64,000 bases of DNA from Candidatus Methylobacter favarea (GCF_902806695.1 NZ_CADCXN010000124.1:33999-97998); one strand, 5' to 3'; shown: positions 36,842 to 46,953, counted from the first letter of the stretch. Made by a program: numbers and translations. The notes: generated by a model not told the origin, from the letters alone.

Positions 36842-38836
36842 ATGACTTCGCGCCGTGAATTAGCGAATGCCATACGCGCATTGAGCATGGATGCCGTTCA
36901 GAAAGCAAATTCTGGGCATCCGGGCGCACCCATGGGAATGGCGGATATTGCCGAAGTTTTGTGGAACGACTTTATGCGCCACAACCCCTCTAATCCGAAA
37001 TGGTCAAATCGCGACCGCTTCGTTCTTTCAAATGGCCACGGCTCAATGCTGCTGTATTCCTTGCTGCATCTGACCGGTTATGATCTGCCCCTTGAAGAAC
37101 TGAAAAACTTTCGTCAGCTTCATTCAAGGACGCCAGGCCATCCTGAATATGGTTATGCACCCGGTATAGAAACCACTACCGGCCCGTTGGGCCAGGGCAT
37201 TACCAATGCAGTGGGCATGGCTATTGCTGAAAAAGCATTGGCAGCTCACTTCAACAAAGATGGTCATAAAATTGTTGCCCATAAAACCTATGTATTCATG
37301 GGCGACGGTTGCCTTATGGAAGGCATCTCGCACGAAGCGTGCTCATTGGCAGGTACGCTGGGATTGGGCAATCTGATTGCCTTCTGGGACGACAACGGCA
37401 TTTCTATTGATGGTCATGTTGAAGGCTGGTTTACCGACGATACGCCCAAGCGTTTTGAAGCGTATGGCTGGCATGTTATTGCCAATGTGGATGGTCATGA
37501 TTCCAATGCTTTACATAAAGCCATTGAATTTGCGAAAGCCATGACTGATAAGCCTACCCTGATTTGCTGCAAGACAACGATTGGTTTTGGTTCGCCCAAT
37601 AAAGCCGGTACTCATGGGTGTCATGGGGCGGCCTTGGGTCAGGACGAAATTAATCTGACCAAGGCGGCGCTCGGTTGGGATCACGAGGCATTCGAGGTTC
37701 CCGCCGAGGTGTATGCCGGTTGGGATGCCAGGGCTAAAGGAGCCAAGGCTGAGAAAGAATGGAATGATAGCTTTGCCGCGTATAAATCAGCCTATCCCGA
37801 GCTGGCTGTTGAATATGAGCGTCGTATGACCGGTGACTTGCCGGAAAACTGGACTCAGGATGCAGATAAATTTATCAGCGCTGTTAATGACGAAGCGAAA
37901 ACCACAGCGACAAGGCTTTCCTCATTGGCATCGATTGAAGGCTATGCCAGGTTATTGCCTGAATTGTTCGGAGGTTCTGCCGATCTAGGCGGTTCAAATA
38001 TGACTGAATGGTCAGCTTACCGTCCCATGCGAGCCAATAAGCCTGATGCAAACTATATCAATTATGGCGTACGAGAATTTGGCATGTCTGCCATTTTAAA
38101 TGGTCTTGCGCTTCATGGCGGCGTAATTCCTTTTGGGGCGACTTTCCTGATGTTCTCAGAATATGGGCGCAACGCATTGCGAATGGCATCGTTGATGAAA
38201 ATTCGTTCGATTTTTGTGTATACCCATGATTCAATTGGTTTGGGCGAAGACGGACCAACCCATCAGCCCGTGGAACAGACGGCGACGCTGCGCTTGATTC
38301 CATTCATGCAGGTTTGGCGGCCTTGCGATGCGGTAGAAACAGCCGTCTCCTGGAGAGCGGCTATTGAACGCAAGGATGGACCTTCCATTCTGATCTTCTC
38401 GCGCCAGAATTTGCCGCATATGCCTCGAACTCCCGAGCAGATTAAAGCTATTTACCGCGGCGGTTATATTTTGAGCGACTGTGAAGGACAGCCCGAAGCC
38501 ATCATCATTGCCACAGGATCGGAAGTCGAACTGGCCGTTAAAGCAGCGGATGCGCTAACATCCAAAGGCAAGAAAATTCGTGTTGTTTCAATGCCTTCTA
38601 CAAACATTTTTGATTGTCAGGATGCGCAATATCGGGAGTCGGTTCTGCCCTCATCTGTGACTAAAAGGGTAGCGGTAGAAGCCGGTGTAACGGATGGATG
38701 GTGGAAATATGTAGGAAGCAACGGCAGGGTAGTGGGCTTAAATCGCTTTGGGGAATCAGCGCCGGCGGGCCAGCTTTTTAAAGAGTTTGGCTTCACTGTT
38801 GAAAACGTCGTAAACAACGTGGAAGCCATACTTTAA
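36842..38836 (+). CDS. tkt: transketolase
   Basis: Thiamine-diphosphate enzyme that moves two-carbon units in the rearrangement phase of the RuMP cycle and pentose phosphate pathway. The 664 residues cover the full family: [35 protein letters not shown], the thiamine-diphosphate motif [14 protein letters not shown] with [10 protein letters not shown], the pyrimidine-domain [19 protein letters not shown], and a C-terminal domain to [22 protein letters not shown] lies a few bases upstream. Gap to phi is 119 bases. Confidence 0.97.
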   Translation: MTSRRELANAIRALSMDAVQKANSGHPGAPMGMADIAEVLWNDFMRHNPSNPKWSNRDRFVLSNGHGSMLLYSLLHLTGYDLPLEELKNFRQLHSRTPGHPEYGYAPGIETTTGPLGQGITNAVGMAIAEKALAAHFNKDGHKIVAHKTYVFMGDGCLMEGISHEACSLAGTLGLGNLIAFWDDNGISIDGHVEGWFTDDTPKRFEAYGWHVIANVDGHDSNALHKAIEFAKAMTDKPTLICCKTTIGFGSPNKAGTHGCHGAALGQDEINLTKAALGWDHEAFEVPAEVYAGWDARAKGAKAEKEWNDSFAAYKSAYPELAVEYERRMTGDLPENWTQDADKFISAVNDEAKTTATRLSSLASIEGYARLLPELFGGSADLGGSNMTEWSAYRPMRANKPDANYINYGVREFGMSAILNGLALHGGVIPFGATFLMFSEYGRNALRMASLMKIRSIFVYTHDSIGLGEDGPTHQPVEQTATLRLIPFMQVWRPCDAVETAVSWRAAIERKDGPSILIFSRQNLPHMPRTPEQIKAIYRGGYILSDCEGQPEAIIIATGSEVELAVKAADALTSKGKKIRVVSMPSTNIFDCQDAQYRESVLPSSVTKRVAVEAGVTDGWWKYVGSNGRVVGLNRFGESAPAGQLFKEFGFTVENVVNNVEAIL

Positions 38837-38948
38837 ATATAAAAGACGAATAATGGGAATCATGGGTATTGCTTTTGGCGAAAGCAGGCTGTTTTTTACG
38901 AGTATGTGATCTTCCTGTCCAGCCCATCGAGATCTAAATCAGCTTTTT

Positions 38949-39632
38949 ATGAATAATCAGGTGAAGAATGTGAAAAAAAATAATTTAATAAACAGTTTAT
39001 TTGCAGGCCTGCTTTTAGCAAGTCCTATTGCAGGTGCGGAACAATATCCTGCAGCGGACTTTCAGCCGAAGGTCATTTACCAGGACGAGACTTATCAACC
39101 CAGCAAATCTGAAACAGCAGACACAACAAGCGAGCCGTCTGTTTCGAAATCAGAAACCGCTAGCGAAGCAGATTCGCAATACCCGGCTGCCCACTTTCAG
39201 CCAAAGGTTCTTTACAAGGATGCCGATTATAAGCCCAGCCAGGCTCTTACCGAAAACCCGGTAGCGGCGGCGCCGAGTCCAGCTTCAAGCGGAGCCTCAC
39301 AAACAACAACTGAAAAAGCCGCCAGCAGCTTAAGTGAATTTTGGCCTGGTTTAATCATTCTGGCCTTGGCGGGACTGGTCTACTTTAAAAAACAATCTAA
39401 AGCCAAGAAAGTTGAGACTAAGCCTTCAGTATCTTCCGGTGCTGCAGGCCAACTTACCGGCGTTGCTAAATACTTAAACCGGTCTTCAGGCACAGGAGTG
39501 GCTAGATACCTGGAAAAACATGTCAAATCAGGCTCGGGAGCAACAGGAGTTGCCAAATACATAGCAAAGACTGCGGGATCAGCAAGAGGATCTGCAACCG
39601 GCGTTGAAAAATATATGCGCGAACGAGGTTAA
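38949..39632 (+). CDS. unrecognised exported membrane protein with TGVxKYL repeats (first of two)
   Basis: A 227-residue protein of no family I know. It has a signal peptide (hydrophobic LINSLFAGLLLASPIAGA, cleavage after about 30), then two copies of YPAAxFQPKVxYxDxxYxPS at 33-52 and 78-97 joined by a Ser/Thr/Glu-rich linker. One membrane span (WPGLIILALAGLVYF, 132-146) is followed by the basic KKQSKAKK, so the C-terminus should be cytoplasmic. That tail carries four copies of TGVxKYL (170, 182, 199, 217). GTG 38970 (VKKNNLINSLF) has a better ribosome-binding site (AGGTG) and gives a more usual signal peptide. It lies between tkt and tal in the RuMP cluster. Confidence 0.75.
   Translation: MNNQVKNVKKNNLINSLFAGLLLASPIAGAEQYPAADFQPKVIYQDETYQPSKSETADTTSEPSVSKSETASEADSQYPAAHFQPKVLYKDADYKPSQALTENPVAAAPSPASSGASQTTTEKAASSLSEFWPGLIILALAGLVYFKKQSKAKKVETKPSVSSGAAGQLTGVAKYLNRSSGTGVARYLEKHVKSGSGATGVAKYIAKTAGSARGSATGVEKYMRERG
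39456..39617 (+). repeat. coding repeats, four TGVxKYL units
   Basis: Four units of TGV(A/E)(K/R)Y(L/I/M) at residues 170, 182, 199 and 217 of the first repeat protein, spaced 12, 17 and 18 residues. Less regular than the array in the next gene. Confidence 0.85.
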
Positions 39633-39634
39633 GG

Positions 39635-40978
39635 ATGGAGCCGAATGCTGCGAGAGGCTTCGTTTTTCCGGCTGTAGCTGGATTATTTTGGTTCAGGAAA
39701 CGATCTAAAGCTCAGGAATTGCAAAGTTCGACTGTATATTCTGACGATGCCAAGGGATCTACCGGAGTAACCAGATACTTGGCTGCCAGACCTTCTGCGA
39801 CAAGTGTTGCCAGATATCTGGAAAGAAAACAAACATCTCCAGCAACTGGTGTGACCAAATACTTAATAAAGCAGGCACTATCAGCCAGACAAACACTGCC
39901 GCTAACAGGCGTAGCCAAATATTTGGCTAAAACAGAACGTGAGGTGCCCTCTGCAAGCGGAGTGGATAAATACTTGGCAAAGCAAGTTCTTAACGCAAGA
40001 GATAGGCCTGCATTAAGTGGAGTTGAGAAGTATATTGCCAAACAGCTTAAAGCTGCCGGAGAACTTACTTTACTGACCGGAGTCGCCAAGTATCAGGCGG
40101 AACAGGCCTTATGTGCCCGAAAAAAAGCCGCTAAGGCTTTAATAGCCAAGTATTTGGAAGAGGAGCGGGCGGCCAAAGCCAAAGAAGAGGAAGCTCTAGC
40201 CAGCGAAAGAACGAAGTCTCAGGAAGAACAGTCTATCCCTGTTACAGAGGAGCCGGCGGCAACCGGAGTTGGCCGGTATATACAAAATCAAATGATATTG
40301 GCCCGGCAACAACCGCCGGTAAGCGGAGTTACCAAGTATCTGGCCAGGCAAATGGTATTGGAAAGTAAAAAACCGGTTCCATCGAGTGTGGCTAAATATT
40401 TGTCCAGAAATTATACAACTCCAAAAGTAAAACCGGTATTGAGCGGAGTTGCTCAATATTTGCAAGAGCAATCCATCGCTTCAAATAAAAGACCGGTTCG
40501 GTCCGGCGTTGCCAAATATTTGGCAAGACAGTATGCAACTCCAAGAATAAAATCGGTTACAAGCGGAGTTGCAAAGTATCTGGCCGATCATTCTGCAGCA
40601 GCTAGGGAAAAGCCGGTTGCCGTTATAGCTAATGGATATTTGGCAGACTCGGCAGTATCTGCTCAAACAAAGGCACAATCCGGAGTCTCCCGCTATCTGG
40701 AGAAACAGGTTACGTCTATGAAAGATTCCTTAGCCTCAACTGCAACCGAAGTGGAAAGGTTTCTGGAAGTGGAAAGGTTTCTGGAAGGTGAGTTCATTTC
40801 GGCTAAAGACATTGCAACACCTACGGGCGTTTCCAAATATTTGGAAGGACAGGTTATATTGGCAAAACAGAAAATTACCGGCGTTTCCAGCTATCTGGGA
40901 GAGCATCTATCCGGAACTAAAAATATAGCTCCAGGTCTGACTGGAGTTGATAGGTATTTACTCAAGAGAGCTTGGTAA
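39635..40978 (+). CDS. unrecognised protein of about twenty TGVxKYL repeats (second of two)
   Basis: A 447-residue basic protein starting two bases after the previous stop, so probably coupled to it. Residues 9-20 (FVFPAVAGLFWF) and the basic RKRSKAQELQ align with the membrane span and following basic stretch of the first protein; the signal peptide and outer segment are absent. Twenty units of (S/T)GVx(K/R)YL run from 43 to 442. They start at 43, 56, 71, 91, 108, 128, 148, 168, then 210 through 330 every 20 residues, and 349, 371, 397, 415, 436. A Lys/Glu-rich, coiled-coil-like insert (EEERAAKAKEEEALASERTK) interrupts at 175-205. Function unknown; low complexity and regular spacing suggest a scaffold or linker. 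Confidence 0.75.
   Translation: MEPNAARGFVFPAVAGLFWFRKRSKAQELQSSTVYSDDAKGSTGVTRYLAARPSATSVARYLERKQTSPATGVTKYLIKQALSARQTLPLTGVAKYLAKTEREVPSASGVDKYLAKQVLNARDRPALSGVEKYIAKQLKAAGELTLLTGVAKYQAEQALCARKKAAKALIAKYLEEERAAKAKEEEALASERTKSQEEQSIPVTEEPAATGVGRYIQNQMILARQQPPVSGVTKYLARQMVLESKKPVPSSVAKYLSRNYTTPKVKPVLSGVAQYLQEQSIASNKRPVRSGVAKYLARQYATPRIKSVTSGVAKYLADHSAAAREKPVAVIANGYLADSAVSAQTKAQSGVSRYLEKQVTSMKDSLASTATEVERFLEVERFLEGEFISAKDIATPTGVSKYLEGQVILAKQKITGVSSYLGEHLSGTKNIAPGLTGVDRYLLKRAW
39761..40960 (+). repeat. coding tandem repeat array, 20-residue period
   Basis: About 20 degenerate units of 60 bases. The consensus is (S/T)GV(A/T)(K/R)YL(A/E)(K/R)Q followed by a variable, often Pro- and Lys-containing spacer. 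Units between residues 210 and 330 keep an exact 20-residue step. DNA identity between units is modest, so the array is old or selected at protein level. Confidence 0.9.
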
Positions 40979-41365
40979 ACAACGCCGATATCAAATTTTC
41001 TGCGATTACTGAAATATGTCAGGTTTTAATTGCTGACTTACATAAATAGTAAGAGGAGAATAATTTAAGCCCAAAAAGCTAGAGACACCTGATTATCAAA
41101 GCCAAGGCAAAAATATCCAATTAACAATAAGAGATTGGAAAAATTCTGGAAATTGCTTTTAAATCCGGATGAATTTTTGCAGATTACAGGAAAATAATTT
41201 GCCTGTTGTTAAGTATGCATTCCAGCTTAGCTTCTGTTAGAATTTGAACAAGAATGGTTTCGATAATTTAATTGTCAGTTCACGATTTATTCGACATTCA
41301 TTTTTATTTCGGAACACGATGTATTTAAATGTCGATTTTTTACTCAAAAATAAAAGGTACTAATT
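40979..41365. other. gap between the repeat protein gene and tal
   Basis: About 390 AT-rich bases without a gene. Near the right end an imperfect inverted repeat (CGACATT at about 41291 and AATGTCG at about 41327) is followed by a T run, which might be a weak terminator or a control site before tal. A separate tal promoter is likely given the length. Confidence 0.4.
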
Positions 41366-42376
41366 ATGGCAAAGAATTTACTTGAACAACTTCGGGAGAT
41401 GACCGTGGTTGTGTCTGATACGGGCGATATCCAGGCTATCGAAACCTTCAAACCCCAGGACGCCACTACTAATCCTTCTTTAATTACAACTGCCGCACAA
41501 ATGCCGCAATATCAAGGCATAGTCGATGACACGTTAAAAAGCGCCAGAGCAACGCTCGGCGACGATGCGCCGGCGGCACAGGTGGCTTCACTTGCTTTTG
41601 ACCGGCTAGCTGTGTCCTTCGGCTTAAAAATACTTGAGATAATTCCAGGCCGGGTTTCCACTGAGGTGGACGCGCGCCTTTCCTATGACACTGAAGCGAG
41701 TATTGCCAAGGGCCGCGAACTAATTGCCCAATACGAAGCGCAGGGCGTTTCCCGCGAGCGGGTACTCATCAAGGTTGCTTCAACCTGGGAAGGCATTCAG
41801 GCCGCAGCGATTCTGGAAAAAGAAGGGATCCATTGCAATTTGACGCTGCTATTCGGCCTGCATCAGGCAATCGCCTGTGCCGAAAGCGGTGTCACTTTGA
41901 TATCCCCCTTTGTGGGGCGCATTCTGGACTGGTATAAGAAAGATACGGGACGCGATTCTTATCCGGCCGCTGAAGATCCGGGTGTTTTATCAGTGACCGA
42001 GATTTACAACTATTATAAAAAATTTGGTTACAAGACCGAGATTATGGGTGCAAGTTTCAGAAATATCGGTGAAATTATGGAACTGGCCGGCTGCGATTTA
42101 TTGACCATTGCCCCTTCCCTGTTGGCCGAATTACAGTCTAGCGAGGGCGATCTGCCCCGTAAACTGGATCCGAAAAAAGCTGCCGACGCGCCTATTGAAA
42201 AAATAGTTATGGATAAGGCAACGTTTGACCGGATGCACAAAGAAAACAGAATGGCCACCGACAAACTAGCGGAAGGCATTGCCGGGTTTGAGAAATCATT
42301 AGAGTCCCTGGAAGACTTTTTGTCAGCCCGTCTGTCAGCATTGGAAGCAAAGGAAAAAATCAGCCATACCGCATAA
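41366..42376 (+). CDS. tal: transaldolase
   Basis: Transfers a dihydroxyacetone unit between sugar phosphates in the regenerating half of the RuMP cycle. The 336-residue protein is a TalB-type enzyme: [16 protein letters not shown], Schiff-base lysine K136 in [32 protein letters not shown] and [10 protein letters not shown]. The C-terminal helices extend about 18 residues beyond E. coli TalB (317). RBS AAAAGG lies eight bases before the ATG. Confidence 0.97.
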   Translation: MAKNLLEQLREMTVVVSDTGDIQAIETFKPQDATTNPSLITTAAQMPQYQGIVDDTLKSARATLGDDAPAAQVASLAFDRLAVSFGLKILEIIPGRVSTEVDARLSYDTEASIAKGRELIAQYEAQGVSRERVLIKVASTWEGIQAAAILEKEGIHCNLTLLFGLHQAIACAESGVTLISPFVGRILDWYKKDTGRDSYPAAEDPGVLSVTEIYNYYKKFGYKTEIMGASFRNIGEIMELAGCDLLTIAPSLLAELQSSEGDLPRKLDPKKAADAPIEKIVMDKATFDRMHKENRMATDKLAEGIAGFEKSLESLEDFLSARLSALEAKEKISHTA

Positions 42377-42491
42377 AAAGCCTGCTATTAAAACCTCTTA
42401 TTCAGTCCAGAATTGGAGGTTTTATTTACCCGCGAGTTATATGGCTCTTGCATACTATAGAAAATAATATCATTTTTAATAAAAATCCAAT

Positions 42492-43571
42492 ATGTCACAA
42501 AAAATTTTAGACGTAGTAAAACCCGGTGTCGTCAACGGCGACGGCGTGCAGAAAATATTTGCTGTTTGTAAAGCAAACAAATTTGCACTGCCCGCGGTAA
42601 ATGTAATTAATACTGATTCAATCAATGCGGTACTGGAAGCAGCTGCAAAGGTAAAATCCCCGGTATTTATTCAGGTTTCCAACGGTGGAGCTCAATTTTT
42701 TGCGGGTAAAGGCCTTAAACTGGAAGGCCAGCAACCGGCCATTCTGGGCGCCATGTCTGCGGCTCAACATGTCCATACAGTGGCTGAAGCCTATGGTGTG
42801 CCAGTAATTTTACACACGGATCATGCCGCGAAGAAACTGTTGCCGTGGATTGACGGTTTGCTGGATGCTGGCGAAAAACGCTTTGCTGAAACCGGCAAGC
42901 CTTTGTTCAGCTCTCATATGCTGGATTTATCTGAAGAAAGTTTGAAAGAAAACATTGAAATCTGTGCCAGATATTTAGCCCGCATGTCCAAGATGGGTAT
43001 GACGCTTGAGATAGAATTGGGCGTGACAGGCGGTGAAGAAGACGGGGTTGATAATACCGGCATGGATCATTCCTTGCTATACACTCAGCCTGAAGATGTG
43101 GCCTATGCCTATGAAGAACTGAGCAAGATCAGTCCCCGGTTCACCATTGCCGCATCTTTTGGTAATGTGCACGGGGTTTACAAGCCCGGGAATGTTAAAC
43201 TGACGCCAACCATTTTGGCCAATTCACAAAAGTATGTAACCGAGAAATACGGCGTAGCTGACAACACATTGGATTTTGTTTTTCATGGGGGCTCCGGTTC
43301 AACGGCTGGCGAGATCAAGGAGTCAATTAGCTATGGCGTGATTAAGATGAACATTGACACGGATACCCAATGGGCTACCTGGGAAGGCGTAATGCAATAC
43401 TACAAGAAAAATGAAGGGTATCTACAACGTCAAATCGGCAATCCGGAAGGCGACGATAAACCGAATAAAAAATATTATGATCCGCGAGTTTGGCAACGCG
43501 CCGGCCAGGTAGGCATGGTAACGCGTTTAGAACAAGCTTTCCGTGAATTGAACGCAGTTAACTCTTTGTAA
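42492..43571 (+). CDS. fbaA: class II fructose-bisphosphate aldolase
   Basis: Zinc enzyme that cleaves fructose 1,6-bisphosphate; in RuMP organisms it feeds triose phosphate to biosynthesis and the rearrangements. The 359 residues are the same length as E. coli FbaA (class IIA). Metal and substrate residues are seen in VPVILHTDHAAKKLLPW, LEIELGVTGGEEDGVDN, FGNVHGVYKPGN and VFHGGSGST. The phosphofructokinase gene found next to it in some type I methanotrophs is absent here. Confidence 0.97.
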   Translation: MSQKILDVVKPGVVNGDGVQKIFAVCKANKFALPAVNVINTDSINAVLEAAAKVKSPVFIQVSNGGAQFFAGKGLKLEGQQPAILGAMSAAQHVHTVAEAYGVPVILHTDHAAKKLLPWIDGLLDAGEKRFAETGKPLFSSHMLDLSEESLKENIEICARYLARMSKMGMTLEIELGVTGGEEDGVDNTGMDHSLLYTQPEDVAYAYEELSKISPRFTIAASFGNVHGVYKPGNVKLTPTILANSQKYVTEKYGVADNTLDFVFHGGSGSTAGEIKESISYGVIKMNIDTDTQWATWEGVMQYYKKNEGYLQRQIGNPEGDDKPNKKYYDPRVWQRAGQVGMVTRLEQAFRELNAVNSL

Positions 43572-44599
43572 AAGCCGCCAGATATCCGAGGTATTTTTAT
43601 AAAAAGGGATTTATTTTTCTCTAGATTGCTGATGAATTAAATTTTAGTCTCCAGGCCAAGGTTTTTATCCAATAAAAAATGAGCGGCTCGATTTTTAACT
43701 CCAGCAGCAGTGCTGCACAAAGAGTTTCTTAATTAGCAAGATGCTTCAGTTGAATAATTGCATGCGTTTGGAAAGGCCAATAGCAATGGTGGTTCTAAGA
43801 AGATGCAATTGGAAAGTAGGAAGTTGGAAGTGATGATTGAAGCGATAAGTGAATGCGGCCAGAAAATTTTAAGGCCTGGCTGGAGAAACCAAAGGCATGA
43901 TAAGCACCGCTAATATAAGGTTGGGACTTGCCTGAAATAGTATGCCAATTAGAAAAGTATTTGTCGTTCCAGCCTGCCTGTTACAATACCTGCCGACTCG
44001 ATTCAAGGCCTCATCCATCAGTATCCATCGGCGACCGATAGTAGATTCCCCCCTTTGTCGCCCAGACCTTACTTGTCGTATGTGCAAGGGTAACTTGGGA
44101 GTGTCCTTTTACAGGCGTTCGGTAAACTCGCGCTTTTTCTTGCCTTAACCATCCATTCTGCCAAACTTTCTCTGTTACTTCGAATCTCATATTCCGAGTC
44201 TCCGGTAACCGATCTGCCCAGTTCATGTTTCCTTAACTTTATAATTATTAAAATAAACCTCCGACCCTGCTAAATCCGGCGCGCAATATAGATATGCAGT
44301 AATGAAAGCTCAAATCGCTCAGAACTGTTGGGCGTAAGCAGGATTTTTTTACTTCTCAACAAATTTCAAAAAACACCTTATTGAATTGAATAATTGATGG
44401 GGCAAGGTGGTAAGTCCTATTAAGGTGCCAACTCACTGGCATCATTAACCCGGTGAGCGTCTAAGGACAAGCCGAATTGTTCATTTAAGAATCATTTTTA
44501 ACAATACATTGACAGTTGCTGATGCCGCCAATCATGTTTATGTATAATGCATATTCGGGTTATGGATGATCAATAAAATAATAAATATAGCAAGAGACT
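43572..44599. other. gene-poor 1 kb gap after fbaA
   Basis: About 1,030 bases. Two short minus-strand frames (44011-44226 and 43869-44087) overlap and look like one sequence broken by a frameshift (VYRTPVKGHSQVTLAH, then RRWILMDEALNRVGRYCNRQ), but I recognise neither. ATTAGCAAGATGCTTCA at about 43733 also occurs near 31232. Otherwise I see nothing; the region may hold a decayed gene and the mrcB promoter. Confidence 0.4.
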
Positions 44600-46942
44600 A
44601 TGGCAGAAAGAGGAAAAAGGCGCGGATCCAGATATACCACTAAAAGGATGTCGAATAAGCCGCGTTCACATTGGTTCAGAAATACGGTGCTAATACTTTT
44701 CGCTGGCTTTACTTTCGTTTTACTGAGTTATCTGGGCTACCTGGATTACAATATTCGCAAACAGTTTGAAGGTAAAAGGTGGGCTATTCCGGCTCGGGTT
44801 TATGCCAATCCTGTCGAGCTTTATGACGGCTATAATCTGACTGAAACAAAATTCGAAGAACTGCTGCAGGTGCTGCATTATCGGCAGGATGCGCGTTTGT
44901 CTTCGGAAGGAACCTATTTTAAAAAGGGCTATGACATCAGCGTAAAAACGCGTAATTTTACATTCTGGGATCAACAGCAGCCCAGCAGTCTCATACGGCT
45001 GAATTTTACCGGTTCCGGCATTTCCCGAATAACAGATTTAAAAGAAGCAAAAGACATTGCCATAATCCGCATGGATCCTGTGCAAATCGGCAGTTTTTAT
45101 CCCACTATAAAAGAAGACAGGATTTTAATTAAACTGAAAGATGCGCCTGATGCTCTCATTAAAGGTCTGCTCGCTACGGAAGACAGGGATTTTTATCAGC
45201 ATTTCGGCATTTCATTTCGGGCAATAGCCAGAGCGGTTTGGGCGAATCTTATTGCCGGCGGCATTGTTCAGGGTGGCAGCACCATTACCCAGCAACTGGT
45301 TAAAAACTTTTATTTAACCTCGGAGCGAAGCCTGACGCGTAAAGTAAACGAGGTATTTATGGCCTTGATTCTGGAATACCGCTACAGTAAGAATGAAATT
45401 CTGGAGGCTTATTTAAATGAAGTCTATCTGGGTCAGGATGTCGGTAGCGCCGTTCATGGTTTTGGTCTGGCCAGTGAATTCTATTTTGGCAGTTCTTTAA
45501 AGGATCTGCCGCTGGAACAGATAGCTTCGCTGGTTGCACTGGTTCGAGGCCCTTCTTTTTATGACCCGCGGCGCTATCCCGATCGAGCCCTGCAGCGGCG
45601 GAATCTGGTGCTTAATGAAATGGAAACCGAAGGCTACATTACCGAAAAACAGGCTGATGATGCGAAAGCAAAGCCGTTAAATGTAATTGCGAACACGCAT
45701 CGTTCAGTTAACCGATATCCTGGCTTTCTGGATTTGGTTAAACGTCAGCTAAGCCAGGAATACCGCGAGGAAGATTTAACATCACAAGGTCTGAGAATTT
45801 TTACCACGCTGGATACAGTGATTCAGAATAAATTGGAACAGACCGTAGCCGCTAAATTAAATCAGCTGGAAAAATTGCCGAAAGCTAAAAATCTGGAAGC
45901 TGCAGTGGTGGTCACGCGCAGAGATAGCGGTGAGATTGCCGCGCTGGCGAGTAGTCGTGATAATTCAGCCGCCGGCTTTAACCGCGCTTTGGATGCAGTC
46001 CGGCCGATAGGTTCGTTAATAAAACCAATCGTCTATTTGACGGCGCTGGAATATCCCAACCGATACACAATTACCACACCGGTCAGCGATACGGCTATTA
46101 TGGTTAAAGGTCAGAACGGTACGGATTGGCGGCCAAAAAACTATGACCATAAAGAACATGGCAATATTGGCCTGCATACTGCACTGGCGCATTCCTATAA
46201 TTTAGCCACAGTACGCATAGGCATGGATGTCGGTGTAGCAAGAACGGCTAAAACGTTAAGAAACATGGGCGTCACCAGAGCAGTCGATTTATTTCCGTCA
46301 CTATTTTTGGGCGCAGTACAATTAACGCCCATTGAGGTCACCCAAATGTATCAGACCTTGGCCGGGGATGGCTTCTCCACGCCATTAAAGGGCATCAGGG
46401 CGGTAGTAGCGGCCGATGGCGAGCACTTGCAAAGCTACCCTTTTACTGTTAAGCAAGCAGTTGATCCTTCTGCTGCCTATATCGTCAATACGATATTGCA
46501 GGAGGCTATGCATGAAGGGACAGGGCGCTCTGCTTATTCCTATTTCCCGAGAGATTATGGCCTGGTTGGGAAAACCGGCACCACCAATGATTCCAAAGAC
46601 AGCTGGTTTGCAGGTTACAGCGGTGATTATCTGTCTGTAGTCTGGGTGGGCAGGGATGATAATAAGCCGGCCGGTTTGACAGGAGCCAGTGGCGCCTTGC
46701 AGGTTTGGATACCTTTAATGAGGCAGATTTCAAGTCAGCCGGTGAATCTGATTCCGCCCGATAATATTCAAATGGCCTGGATTGATCCAGCCAACGGTTT
46801 ACTGGCCAGTCAGACTTGCCCGGGGGCAAGACAGTACCCCTATATTGCCGGGTCGGCGCCGATTGCCTACTCTCCGTGCGCAGAACTGCCTGTCAGCCCG
46901 ATAAAATCCTGGCTTAATGATTTATTACCGAACGATTTCTAA
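44600..46942 (+). CDS. mrcB: penicillin-binding protein 1B
   Basis: Bifunctional peptidoglycan synthase of the inner membrane (780 residues). A basic cytoplasmic tail and one membrane span (about 27-48) come first, then a UB2H-like region, the glycosyltransferase domain (TEDRDFYQHFGISFRAI, GGSTITQQLVKNFYLT) and the transpeptidase domain with SxxK in RPIGSLIKP, SYN-like SYNLATVR and KTGTTND. It is probably co-transcribed with lolA, 11 bases downstream. Confidence 0.96.
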   Translation: MAERGKRRGSRYTTKRMSNKPRSHWFRNTVLILFAGFTFVLLSYLGYLDYNIRKQFEGKRWAIPARVYANPVELYDGYNLTETKFEELLQVLHYRQDARLSSEGTYFKKGYDISVKTRNFTFWDQQQPSSLIRLNFTGSGISRITDLKEAKDIAIIRMDPVQIGSFYPTIKEDRILIKLKDAPDALIKGLLATEDRDFYQHFGISFRAIARAVWANLIAGGIVQGGSTITQQLVKNFYLTSERSLTRKVNEVFMALILEYRYSKNEILEAYLNEVYLGQDVGSAVHGFGLASEFYFGSSLKDLPLEQIASLVALVRGPSFYDPRRYPDRALQRRNLVLNEMETEGYITEKQADDAKAKPLNVIANTHRSVNRYPGFLDLVKRQLSQEYREEDLTSQGLRIFTTLDTVIQNKLEQTVAAKLNQLEKLPKAKNLEAAVVVTRRDSGEIAALASSRDNSAAGFNRALDAVRPIGSLIKPIVYLTALEYPNRYTITTPVSDTAIMVKGQNGTDWRPKNYDHKEHGNIGLHTALAHSYNLATVRIGMDVGVARTAKTLRNMGVTRAVDLFPSLFLGAVQLTPIEVTQMYQTLAGDGFSTPLKGIRAVVAADGEHLQSYPFTVKQAVDPSAAYIVNTILQEAMHEGTGRSAYSYFPRDYGLVGKTGTTNDSKDSWFAGYSGDYLSVVWVGRDDNKPAGLTGASGALQVWIPLMRQISSQPVNLIPPDNIQMAWIDPANGLLASQTCPGARQYPYIAGSAPIAYSPCAELPVSPIKSWLNDLLPNDF

Positions 46943-46953
46943 AAATAATAGTT

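Noticed and set aside
39761..40960. Regular 60-base spacing considered as a possible CRISPR-like array
   Set aside because: The repeats are degenerate at DNA level, lie in one long open frame and are conserved as a protein motif, so they are coding repeats.
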